Assembly (NCBI GenBank): GCA_964035795.1
Contig: OZ038320.1
Span: 32,349,097-32,413,096, forward strand
Source: Pterobdella sp. o SKG-2022
Lineage: Eukaryota; Annelida; Clitellata; Hirudinida; Piscicolidae
Direction: 5' to 3'
DNA length: 64,000 bases
Shown: positions 1-9,861 of the stretch, piece after piece
Numbering within the stretch: position 1 is the stretch's first letter
Layout: each line of letters opens with the position of its first letter
Translations under genes and position numbers: made by a program
The notes under the pieces: model-generated
Databases searched by the model: none
Seen by the model: the letters and a program-made list of their open reading frames with translations, nothing else
What the model was told of the DNA's origin: nothing

Positions 1-1977
1 CTCATTTATAACTTGAATTAACAAATCGCAAACATCATTATAAAGTGAAGACTGCACGCAACAAGTTCAAGAAGGACACTTAAGAGCACAAAACTTCCAC
101 GTATGATTTCACAGAACAAGAATAATCAAAAAAAACCAATTAAATTGGAAACAAAAATTTCTTGAAAAAAGTTAAAACAAATATATATATGTCCAATAGA
201 AGGATAAGAACGGAAAATAGAATGTAAATATGAAAATTGGAGATAATGAGATACGACGTGGGTGCAGAGATAAGGCTTTGATAACATGAAGTAACTTTAA
301 TGCTATTTTTGAATTAATTTTTGGTTGGTTCTTATCGATGCTGCTTGCTGATATCATTGACAATATAGAAAAGTTTCCATCAAACAAAATTGAAATTTAT
401 TTTCTCAGTAAAATTATTTCGATTCATATTAATATTTTATTTAGCTGAACCCCTGGCAATCCTCAATAGCTCTAATATTAATACTAGTTAAATTAGGAAT
501 AGCAATATTATTAATATCAGTTGTGTCAAGAATTCTATTAGTCTGAATATTCGTAGTTTTTAGGAGAATATTCAAAACTTTATTATTATTTCATTGTTGT
601 TATCATTGTATGTGCGTTAAAATCGAAACGGAAACAATATGGATGGAAAAAATAACTTCGGAGACAATGCTGTAAAACATGCAAGGTCCGTGTGGTAATA
701 ATAATAATAACAACAATAATAATAATAATACAAAAAATAAAATAAATGTTAATTCCGAATCTTCAAAAAAATCAATGCAAAAAAAATTAAAAAAATTATT
801 TACTTTGTAAACTAAAGAGAAAACAACAAGAAAAATATTAATAAAAAACAATGGAAATACAGGCAGCGATCCAAGTAGACGATATTAGAAGCGTTATTTA
901 CACGTTTGTACGTAAAGCTTTCTACATTGACCATAATTGCTTTCGTTATTGTTTTTTTTATATATTTTATTATTATTATCATAGTGATTATAGGCACTCG
1001 TGATAACAATATCATCGTGTGTGGAAACCACAAATTATATTTGAAACCATTTTGTTTGATAGTTAAACCTTGTGCTTTGTGCGATTCCATTTTTCATTTT
1101 ATTCCAATTTCACCCCTTTACAAATAATTAAGGTTCATGTTTTAATGAACATTTAAACTCCAAATTCAAATTAAAAGCGAAATGAAATTTTAAAAAAGAT
1201 TTATTGAACGAGAAAAATAAAAACAAAAAATAACACACATCGTGAATAAAAAAAATCATTGAAAATTAAGTAAATGAAAAACAGAGTTGAACATAATGGA
1301 AATAAGATTTTCTTAAAAACAAAAAGCTTACACATGTTATGAATTATAATTATTATCGATATGGAAATGAAGACAAAAGACACGGCCAACTTGAGGAAAC
1401 AACCTCGTATGACTTTAAACGTTCATATTGTTGTTCTCTCCCCTATTTATCATTCATAATTTGATGTTACACCCATTATATAATTGCTCATCACTAAAAC
1501 TACTATATTAAAATGGTTACGTAAAATGTTAGTAGTAATAGCAGTAGCAGTAATAGTATTAAAGCGTAGGAGGTTTTAAGTGTTATAGTAGGGGAGCATT
1601 TGATGTTCATAGGTCAATATTCAAATCAATATAGGTATATAACTTAGTACTAATATAAAAAAATAACATAAAAACTAAATTAAAAAAAAAATAATGCGGA
1701 AATAATATATTATATAAGTGCACTAGAAAGACGATGAACATCACATAAAAAAGTCGATAATATGAAAGGTGATTTGTGTTGTAACACTGATAACGACGTG
1801 GAAAACAATAATGATAAAATAATAACAGTAAACGTTAATATTTATTCTAAAATAATAATACACCAACTAACCCTATCATCATCAACACCACCACTATCAC
1901 CACCACCACTATCACCACCACCGATACTGCCGCTGATAAAATAATACACTGCCGATAAAAAAAATAACCACACTTAC
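1..1977. other. AT-rich non-coding flank, presumed intron of the nuclear receptor gene
   Basis: I see no convincing exon here. The nuclear receptor exon that ends at 1978 has a donor pointing leftwards, so this stretch is most likely the following intron. I looked on the minus strand for the next ligand-binding-domain exon, which should carry a Phe followed by a DQ...LLK-type signature, and did not find it. At about 1870-1930 there is a run of CACCAC/ATCACC triplets, a low-complexity tract. Short (AAT)n and (ATT)n runs occur near 700-740 and 960-990. Confidence 0.5.
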
Positions 1978-2098
1978 CAGGTAATCTCTTGCCAAACGCT
2001 ACCACTCTTTTGATCACCACCACCATTCTGTTCACGAACTCATCCCACCACTTTGGCGCTTCGTCGTGTAATAATCGCACTTCTTCCGCCTCCCAATG
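1978..2098 (-). CDS. Nuclear receptor, exon 6: start of ligand-binding domain (helix 3 region)
   Basis: The exon encodes 40 codons plus one base. It has an acceptor ACAACAG before 2098 and a donor G|GTAAG after 1978. The product begins HWEAEEVRLLHDEAPKWW and ends VVAFGKRLPG. The pattern W-D-E-F-x(8)-I-K-x-V-V-x-F-x-K-R-L-P-G is helix 3 of a nuclear receptor ligand-binding domain, as in the E75/E78/Rev-erb side of subfamily NR1, where a V-V-E-F-A-K-x-I-P-G-F motif is typical. The exon enters in phase 0 and leaves after one base of the final Gly codon. The upstream hinge exon (4129-5175) also ends in phase 0, so the two join in frame. The rest of the domain, including the activation helix, must lie left of the window. 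The ligand cannot be inferred. Confidence 0.85.
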
Positions 2099-4128
2099 CT
2101 GTTGTCGTGACGTTTGTGGTTAGGTTGGGTAGGTGTGTGGATAGTCGGGTTGTTATAGTATAGGTGAGCTGAAGAATTGTTGAGAAAGCTGTCAGTAGAA
2201 GAAAGAAGCGAAAAAAATGGTATATATTTGAAAGAACACTACGGAGCATAGTCTTTGTATTCGTGAATTCGGCGTGTATATTTTTAAAAATCCCATCCTT
2301 TCATCAGAAAATCAGGTACATTGACAAATAATGACTTCGATATAAATAGGAAACATCGATATAATATTGGTAATCGACACACACGAATTCGTTGTGATGG
2401 AATCCAAAACAATTCATAGAACTTTTCTTAATTTTAATAAAAATAAACTTAAAAGGTATGTTTGGATATTGCACTTACATTTATTCATATTTGATTTTAT
2501 TGATCGTACTTCGTCAATTAAAATAAAATTTATATTCTTTCCGATATCATTATCAAAATCAAGGACATTTGAGATTAGCAGTTAGTTAATACCATAGTCT
2601 GTTTCACCCAAATGGTCGTTGAAATATGAGATTTAACACGTAACCTTTCCAAAACTAAGCTAAAGTAACAAAGCCATCTTCGATTTTGTTTTGATATCCC
2701 TCCACATTCCCACTAAAGATTGAAATTTTTTTGTAACACGAGATACTAAACATGTCTTAATAATGGTTATAAATTTATAAGGAAGACTGCAAAGCTACAA
2801 CGTCCAACTAATTTGTTACTGTACATCAATTAAAATATGCTATTGCTTTTTTTCAACAGCGTGATATTTTTCTGATTTATATATATTAGATGTAATCTTC
2901 AATTAAGAAGAACATATGAAAAAATACTGAAAAACTAATAAATTATATGATAGAATACTATGATTATTTCTTTAAGCAAATATTTCACCACAAATATCTT
3001 AAATAATTTTCGAAAGTAAATTTTAAATAAATAAATTAGGGTAAAAGGAAACGTTGGAGCCATTGGCTTGCGGTGTGAGATGGTTTGGAGATGTAATAAG
3101 GAAGGATGAAGAGAATGTACTAAGAAAAGTATTCAATTTAAGAGGTTCACAAAATGTAGGATAGAGGTTAAATATAAAAAACAGTTTCAAAACTCCTTTA
3201 GGTTGGCTTGGGAAAAATTAATGATTAAGCTTAGAAAAAAACAGAGATGGGATTGAAAAAGTTTTCGTGGTTGGAGTGAATCTGGCCAATCTAAGTGAAG
3301 TGGTCATAAAGCCGGATTTGAATCTATTAGCTATTATTATCATTAATATCCTACCTCAGGTTTGTCTTTTTGCTTCTCATGATAGTCATTCACTGCTTTT
3401 GTCACCTAGATGGTTAATAATAATACAAACAAAAAACAAAAGCATAATGAATGATTAAATTGAGACTGGAAACAGTTGAGTTGAAAGGTTCTGAGTCGAC
3501 GAAAAATGATAGAACCATTATTTCAACCTCACCATTGTTGCTAACATTATCACAACCCTCCATCGCCAACATCATTCCTTTTACCTACCTCACCATCCAT
3601 CATTGCTCACATACATCAGGGCACACTCTTTCACCAACTTTCGAACGTATCAACGCTTTTTTTCACACAAGCTTAAAACCATTTTTCTCATTTTCATACC
3701 CATCATCCCCATCACTTCCCCCATGAACACCCACCTTATCAGCAGTATAAATGCAAGTCTCGTTATGAGCAGAAATAGTGGCAGGAATGAGTTTGAGAAG
3801 CAATTTCATTGTCCTCTCATCTGGGATCTGTTTAGCTTCATTCACCTAACGATAGAGATGGTAATTGTTATGATAGTGTTGTTTATGTATGTAGTGATTT
3901 TATGGGGATGGTGTTGGTGGCGCTTTTGTTGCATTAATGCCCGATTGTGGGAGTTGTTGGGTCGTGTAAAAGGTGCTTATTAATTATTGTTTTTCTTTTA
4001 TTGTTTCAAAGGGAGCCACGATAAAATAAATAACAAAAATGACATTACGAATTTATAAATTAACGACAATAATAATACCAATAGTAAAAGGATTATAAAC
4101 TTCAATGATAGTGGAACAATTATGACAC
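2099..4128. other. Intron between hinge and ligand-binding-domain exons of the nuclear receptor gene
   Basis: The intron is about 2 kb and AT-rich. It contains a decayed LINE tail near 3045-3350 (listed separately). The stretch 3500-3960 is less AT-rich but has no splice-bounded exon that I can defend on either strand. Confidence 0.6.
3045..3350 (+). mobile_element. Decayed 3' end of a LINE (C-terminal region only)
   Basis: Reading across frames on the plus strand gives LRWFGDVIRKDEENVLRKV, close to the R-L-R-W-F-G-H-V-x-R-x-D segment found near the C-terminus of many non-LTR retrotransposon proteins. The reading is broken by stops and at least one frameshift after that. The segment ends in an ATTATTATC-type tail near 3335-3350. 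Only the last part of the element is left, so it is 5'-truncated and dead. The clade is not assignable from so little. Confidence 0.6.
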
Positions 4129-5175
4129 CTGCATCTTGAAGGAAGGACTGGAGTAAAAATTGGAGGGAGAGATGTCGTCATAAGACTTGAGGAAGGGACT
4201 CGGACAATCATATTGCTCAGTCTCATCGTCCGAAAACCTCTCATCAGCCCTGCCATCCACGCCCGACCTCGACGACTCCATCGTTCTAGAACTTTCTATA
4301 CTTCTGGAACTTTCCATGTTTCTCGATCCTTCTGCATTTTTTTCCCCATTGGTGCACGTCTCGAAAGGCTTGTTAACAGACACCTCCATGGGTTGGTATT
4401 TGATGCCCCTGTATGGCGCCTCTTTGTGATGCACCTTGAATGCACTGTTCTCCCCGTGAAAGAGACCTGGAGCCTTGAAAGCTGGCGATTTGATGGCGAA
4501 ACCTTTGCGATCGCTGTACGTCGTTGTGCTACTGAAAGAATTATTGTTGTTTGGGACACTAAAGCTGCTGTTATTTTTATTAGCTGCGTCATACTGCCAG
4601 AGAGTTTTTCGACTGTGACTCAAAGCATATAGGCGTCTCTCCTCGTCCAACCTCCTGAACAACACTTCGTCATCCTCCATCTGCGGCCTCTGCGATGAGA
4701 GCGATATCATTTCACAATTCTTTTTGTCATGACAACTACAAGGATTCATGATGACTCGTCCGGATCTGTCGATGTACCCGATGGCATCTTTAGCGGTGTG
4801 GCAGCAAGGAGACTGTGGCGAGGTAGATGCTGGTGTGTTGTGTTGTTGAAGAGGTGGTTGTGTTATTTGTTGGGAGTCAGGTAAAAAAAAGCCGGGCAAG
4901 CTGACCGACGGAAAGGACGTATGTAAAGACGAAAAAGACGAAGACGACGACGACGACGACGACAAAGTTGATGATGATGTATAATAAGGGAATTCTTGTT
5001 TGACGATGAGAGTGGCCTTGGTGGATGGATTGGAGAGGATGGAAATGAGGGGGGGCACCATGGTGGAAGGAGGGGATGCTCTCGCCTCCCCGTGATGTGA
5101 TGTCTTTGGGACCTGGCCATTCAACGAGTTCACAAAACCCTGTGATGGTGGTGTTTCCAAGTCAATGTGATTATG
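4129..5175 (-). CDS. Nuclear receptor, exon 5: long hinge (D region)
   Basis: This is an open exon of 349 codons with an acceptor TATTATTGTCAG before 5175 and a donor CAG|GTGTCA after 4129, phase 0 on both sides. It joins in frame to the DNA-binding-domain extension exon (8925-9094) and to the ligand-binding exon (1978-2098). The product has no fold that I recognise. Visible features, in order, are: a proline-rich start; IVKQEF, which fits the psi-K-x-E sumoylation pattern; a poly-Ser run; a Cys/His cluster (PCCH, then NPCSCHDKKNC); a charged helix-like stretch EDDEVLFRRLDEERRLYAL; Asn/Ser runs; four imperfect ESSRxM/I repeats; and an acidic tail DDETEQYDCPSP. If read past the donor, the frame would stop at a TAA about 8 bases on, so a short terminal isoform is also possible. 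The hinge is much longer than is usual for NR1 receptors. Confidence 0.75.
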
Positions 5176-5439
5176 CTGACAATAATACACAAAATTGATG
5201 ATAATTTTAATGATAAAAATTTATACTGTCAAAAAAGCAACTACGTTGTGGAATTAATAAAAACGAAAATATGAAGACTTAATTGAAATTCAAGTTTTTG
5301 TCACGGCGCATTTGGATCAAAAGCTTTATATTTTGGACAGCTTCAACGAAATTAAGAAAAAAACACGTATTCGGTTTGTTAATTAGTAAAAAAAACGAAG
5401 ATTATAATTTTATAATTGAAGTCTAAAGCATTGAAAAAG

Positions 5440-5530
5440 AACCGCAAGGCGAGGCATGTACCAGTTAAGGGGTTGTGAAGCTATACAACCTGTTAGCACA
5501 CCGCTTCTGCCTTAATAAAGAGTGCAAGCC
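5440..5530. repeat. Possible remnant of a tRNA-derived SINE
   Basis: A locally GC-richer stretch contains CTGTTAGCACACCGCTTCTG, which resembles the D-arm/A-box part of a tRNA. A similar TTAGCACGCCTGCCTTACGA occurs in reverse orientation near 47970. No full cloverleaf or B box could be drawn, so this is only a suggestion. Confidence 0.2.
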
Positions 5531-7199
5531 GCAACGTTCCATTTGGAAAACAATGCTAAGAGCCTCTGAATCATAATTATTCAGACAAGTCTGAGTTTAA
5601 AAATTGAAAAAACAAAATTATCAGGTGATCTACAAATCTATGTCGTCATATTCTCATTTGAGGCTCGTAATTGAATACTACGTCACACCAGAAACTATTT
5701 AAAAAATACATGAGCAGATTTTTATCTTCAAATTGGTTATGAACATCTGACTATATTATTATAATTTTATTAAAGCATTATTACTATTACCAGTAACATA
5801 AAAAAAAAAGTCCCAGTGAAAAAAAATTATGCAAAAACCATCTTGAGAAAAAACAGTACTGGTGTGTAAAAAAATGAAAACGGATTAATAAAAAAGTATG
5901 CATGACCACAAAATCTATGTAAAACAGCGGCAGGATTTCAAGTGCAAGAAATAACAAAGACATAAGCACACTTTCAAAAACCCCCTCACAAGCTCATGAA
6001 CATATATAAAAAATACTGAGATAAATAAAATTTAATTGAAGATTATATCTAAATAGTGAAAACCCATTGAATTAAATATAAAAATGCAAATGAGTTTTGA
6101 AACAATGGCTACAAAAATGCCCATAAAACCAACAGAAAAACCTTTTTAATAATAATATTTGAAAAATCTTTTGATATTATTTTTATTTTTTTCATTAGTA
6201 TTATTATTAATAAACTTAAGGGCAAGAAACTGATCTGAGCTTGATAAAAATTTATCCCTCAATTTCATTTTTATTATGAAAATGAAATGAAGACAAAAAT
6301 GAAAAACGCGATAACACCTATATCGCATATATATTATGAATGATATGAAAGAATATCTAAAGAATTGATCCAACTCATTTTAAATCATTTTTATAAGATC
6401 GACGCCTCTAATATTAAGAACAAAAGTTCTGACACCTTCACCTACCATTGCAAGTATACGAAAATTCAATTAAACTCAATTAGATACTCGTGAGTTATGA
6501 AACAAAATCATTTTATATCTTCATTAAAACAGGCTTTTCGATATCTTTGTAAAACACCAGTCAAAAAACTTTTTAAGGAGGCATGAAAATATTTTGATTT
6601 CTATTTTGACAGATATCCCCGTCGTGTTTCAAAACTTCCATATCTATTTGATAGTATCTTCGGGTTACCTATATAAATCTGAACATGACTTCGTGACAAT
6701 GCTAACTATAAATAGCGCTACGTATTTAAAAAACAAAATAAAATGTAAAATAAAAATAATAATATTCAATATAAAATAAAACTTATAAACTGCCTGTAGA
6801 GCTTTTATGATGGTTCAAATATAATTGATTAATCAAATCAAAAATATATAGAGAAAAAATAAAGTTTTTTAAATTCGAATATAATCACACAAGGATCTGT
6901 TTTTATAACTTCATGGTAATTTGACTATGTTTATGAGGAATATGAGTGAAAAGAAAATATTCATAAAAAAAAATAACAGAAATTCATTAATTGAACACTG
7001 AAAACAATAATATAAATATAAAATTAAATATAAAAGCAATAAAGATAATGATGTGAATGCAAACAGAGACAAAGATGCTCAACGAGGAGAAGCAGACCAA
7101 CACAACCAAAGCGCACGAGATGGCCAATTAGTGATAAGGACGAAAACACCATCAATACTATTGATAAAACGATTTCCTCTTCTTTGATATAAAAGCCAT

Positions 7200-7565
7200 A
7201 ATTTATATTTTTATTTATTAATCACCATATAAGATTATACTATTTTGTGTGTCCAAGTAACAGGGGTGGACAGCAGTCGGCCTAGATTATTGATATTACT
7301 ATGTCATCACTTTCCAAGCCATTCCGATTGAGACAACTTTTATATACTGTAAGCCCGGACCAACCCGATATTATCAAAATTCAAAACCCAGCGTTCCCGT
7401 AAATGGGCAGTTTGCATTACTGTTAGCAACTATGGTCATCCGCCAAGCAATCAATTTTTCGATATCTTCTACTTATGTCTACTGTTATTCAGGTTATAAC
7501 AGAAACAGCTTTCAACTACAGGCGTTAAATTGGATAAGTTTAACGTCGATGCCCAGGCCTTAAAC
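7200..7565 (-). mobile_element. Short non-autonomous element derived from the 39-42 kb LINE (copy 1)
   Basis: Read on the minus strand, this segment starts with GGGCATCGACGTTAAACT, continues with GTTATAACCTGAATAACAGT, a CTTGGCGGATGA block and GCAAACTGCCC, and ends with GGCCGACTGCTGTCCACCCC, then AGTATAATCTTATATGG and an A/T-rich tail. The first blocks match the 5' untranslated region of the LINE at 38.8-42.3 kb. The last blocks match that LINE's 3' untranslated region at 42222-42292. The protein-coding part is absent. A TATATAAAAG box sits between the two halves. The boundaries are approximate. Confidence 0.75.
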
Positions 7566-7652
7566 GTCAATACTCATTATAAATATAAAAAATAAATCAA
7601 CGGCAATTGAGCAAAATTGATGGAACTCGTTGTTTCAAGGGTACTCCTCACA

Positions 7653-7768
7653 ATGCATTGAAACTCACCATGTGAATAACTTGAATCAAAATGCGTTGTA
7701 ACTCACCATGTGAATAACTTGAATCAAAATGCATTGAAACTCACCATGTGAATAACTTGAATCAAAAT
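7653..7768. repeat. 38-bp tandem repeat, three copies
   Basis: Three copies of a 38-bp unit containing AACTCACCATGTGAATAACT start at 7653, 7691 and 7729 and differ by only a few bases. The array lies in an intron just downstream (plus-strand sense) of the short LINE-derived element. No function is visible. Confidence 0.9.
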
Positions 7769-8924
7769 AAGTTTTAATTAAACCAAATTTATAGAATTCA
7801 CGCTATTATGCTTAAGCTCCTAGGAAGTATATCAACAAACAAGCACAATTTAGCGTAGAAGGCGGTAACGCAAGTTAGAACTCCAAAAAGCTTTGTAGAA
7901 TTATTAGTATCTACGTTGCTTTCAATGAAATTTCTTAACAAGCTTATCAAAATAATTATTATTCAACCTGAATGAACCTTAAACATAATATCAACTGCAT
8001 TTTAAATCTTATAAACTAATGAATACGTATCATTGCTATTAGTCATATTTATTTTTTAGCAACAGGTGGAGAAGATAGCTTATTTAATTATATATTTAAA
8101 AATATATAATTAACTATAATGGTTCACGCCTCAATAGCTAATTATTGAAGCAGGAATATTTCATTAATTTATTATAAAAAATAATTCTTTATTTATGAAT
8201 TCTATTTTGGGGGTATTATAAATGGTTTGACTCTTTCTTCTTGTCTCATTTGGAACGCACCATCAAAATGGTTTAAAACTTCACTTTTTCAAATAAAGCT
8301 AAGGCTTTATTTGTCTCTGAATAAATTAATTTAAAAAAAAACCAGGTTTCGTTTCATATAAAAATATCGACATGGCGACACATACTGGGTGCATCATTTC
8401 CCGTATTTTTAAAATTATAGAGAAGTCGTCAACTTCTAAAAATAAAGTTTCAAACCATTGCTTCCTTAAACTTTCTGAAACTAGTAACCAACTTTAGAGC
8501 CAGGAAGCATATAGCGCTACTGTACAAAAATGATACTAACGTTTCGAATTTCACGCCAAGATCTAATAAAAACAAGAAGTAATTTAATTGATATTGGGTT
8601 GAAAGGGGCGAAATATAGCAGTTAGTAGAACGAAACATTTGAATGGCAAAAGCTTCATAAAGATTAGTTTTATGTTTTGACAACTTTATAGATGGAATGT
8701 TGCCAAAAATTGTGAAATTTGGCGGAAAAACTTGATGATTATGTAAAAAATAATTGAATGACGGGAATAAAAGGCAGAAAAAGAAACAATCAAACGGAAA
8801 TGTTAAAATAAAATAGGACTAAAAAACAAAAATTAAAAAAAAAGTATAATGTTTCTAATAATAAAAAAAATAAAAATTCAAAAAACAATAAAAAATTTTT
8901 TTAGAAATAACAACAAACTCCAAC

Positions 8925-9094
8925 CTGCAATTCGGACAGGGAGAAGGTAGTATTGGGATTGTTGTTGAAGTTGTGTTGGAGGGGTTGTTGTAGTAATTTA
9001 CTATCTATACTATTATTATTGTTATTATTCCTTTGAGCTATGCGATGAGCTTCTGCTTCTTTGAGACGTTTGGGTCGTCTGCCCAGTCTTGATG
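8925..9094 (-). CDS. Nuclear receptor, exon 4: C-terminal extension of the DNA-binding domain
   Basis: The exon is 170 bases, with acceptor TTTTTCTCATAG before 9094 and donor CAG|GTTGGA after 8925. The one base carried from the zinc-finger-2 exon (G) plus CA gives Ala, so the joined protein reads GMSREASRLGRRPKRLKEAE. The R-x-G-R-x-P-K-R motif is the basic C-terminal extension of NR1-type receptors, which contacts DNA outside the hexamer half-site. After it come AEAHRIAQR, an Asn run (AATAAC repeats), Gln/Asn-rich sequence and FSLSELQ at the donor. The exon ends in phase 0, matching the hinge exon at 5175. The extension is quite diverged from the FGRIPKREK form of E75/Rev-erb. Confidence 0.87.
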
Positions 9095-9259
9095 CTATGA
9101 GAAAAAAATAATCATAATGAAACAATAATAATTAAAACAATAATAATAATAATAATAATAATACCATAAATGAAGTTTAATGGTGAAAATAATATTTCTA
9201 AATGGGTATCACGATTAAATGCGAGACTGACGTACCTATCCATTCAACCTCTTTTCTCA

Positions 9260-9305
9260 CTCTCGTCCTATTTATCAGTCATTAGACTGGTAAATAGGAC
9301 GAGAG
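9260..9305. repeat. Hairpin: 21-bp inverted repeat with 4-base loop
   Basis: CTCTCGTCCTATTTATCAGT followed by C, loop ATTA, then the complement GACTGGTAAATAGGACGAGA plus G. One G-T wobble pair breaks an otherwise perfect stem. It stands out from its AT-rich surroundings. It may be the remains of a small inverted-repeat element or a structured RNA motif. Confidence 0.9.
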
Positions 9306-9499
9306 CCCTTTATCTATGCATCTAGCCATTCAACCACCCTTCCATCCTTCCACACATTTAACCATTTCTCCATTAAGCCACCTATACACTCTAACATCCA
9401 TCCACACATCTCTTCACCAAATAATGGCAACAAAAAACATTCAAAATACGTTGTGAACATCGAAACATGCTCACTTTAAAAACGAAAAAAACGATAGTA

Positions 9500-9861
9500 A
9501 TAATTTTCCTTAATTAATCCAATTAGATTATACCGCTTTACGTATCCCAGTGAGTAGAGTTGACAGCAGTCGGCCTAGATTATTGATACTACAATAGAGT
9601 AACATATAAAAATGGCCATTTTATTTGGGGAAAACTTTTATAGACTGCCAGTCCGAGCTAAGATCCTCCGTTCCTACACTTGAGCAGTTTGCCTTGCCGT
9701 TGTCAACAACAAAAAATCATCCGCCAAGCCATTTGACAACGATACTAGATTATCGGTTTTTTGATACCTGCTACCAAAGTCTACTGTTATCCAGGTTATA
9801 ACAGGAAAGCAGTCTCAATTTAGAGACGCTATCTTCGGTGCAGTTTAACATCATGTCCAGG
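9500..9861 (-). mobile_element. Short non-autonomous element derived from the 39-42 kb LINE (copy 2)
   Basis: On the minus strand this starts CCTGGACATGATGTTAAACT and continues with GCACCGAAGATAGCGTCTCT, GTTATAACCTGGATAACAGT, GGCTTGGCGGATGATTT and GACAACGGCAAGGCAAACTG. These match the 5' untranslated region of the LINE at 38.8-42.3 kb almost base for base. It then has TATAAAAGTTTTCC and finishes with CTAGGCCGACTGCTGTCAAC, CACTGGGATACG and GGTATAATCTAATTGGATTA, which match the LINE's 3' end. No coding sequence lies between. The structure is the same as in the copy at 7.2 kb. Confidence 0.8.

Larger units (their letters stand above)
5176..8924. other. Intron of the nuclear receptor gene
   Basis: The intron is about 3.7 kb and AT-rich. 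It holds a possible tRNA-like fragment near 5440-5530, a LINE-derived short element at about 7200-7565 and a 38-bp tandem repeat at 7653-7768, listed separately. I see no exon in the remainder. Confidence 0.6.

Noticed and set aside
1847..2249. Two overlapping minus-strand ORFs at the ligand-binding exon taken as whole genes
   Set aside because: Only the 121-base splice-bounded core makes sense. The flanking parts are translated intron.
3451..3983. Plus-strand ORFs near 3.5-4.0 kb
   Set aside because: Overlapping frames of low complexity with no homology, inside an intron of the opposite-strand gene.
4187..4632. Plus-strand ORFs opposite the hinge exon
   Set aside because: They are shadows of the minus-strand exon, which has splice borders that join in phase to its neighbours.
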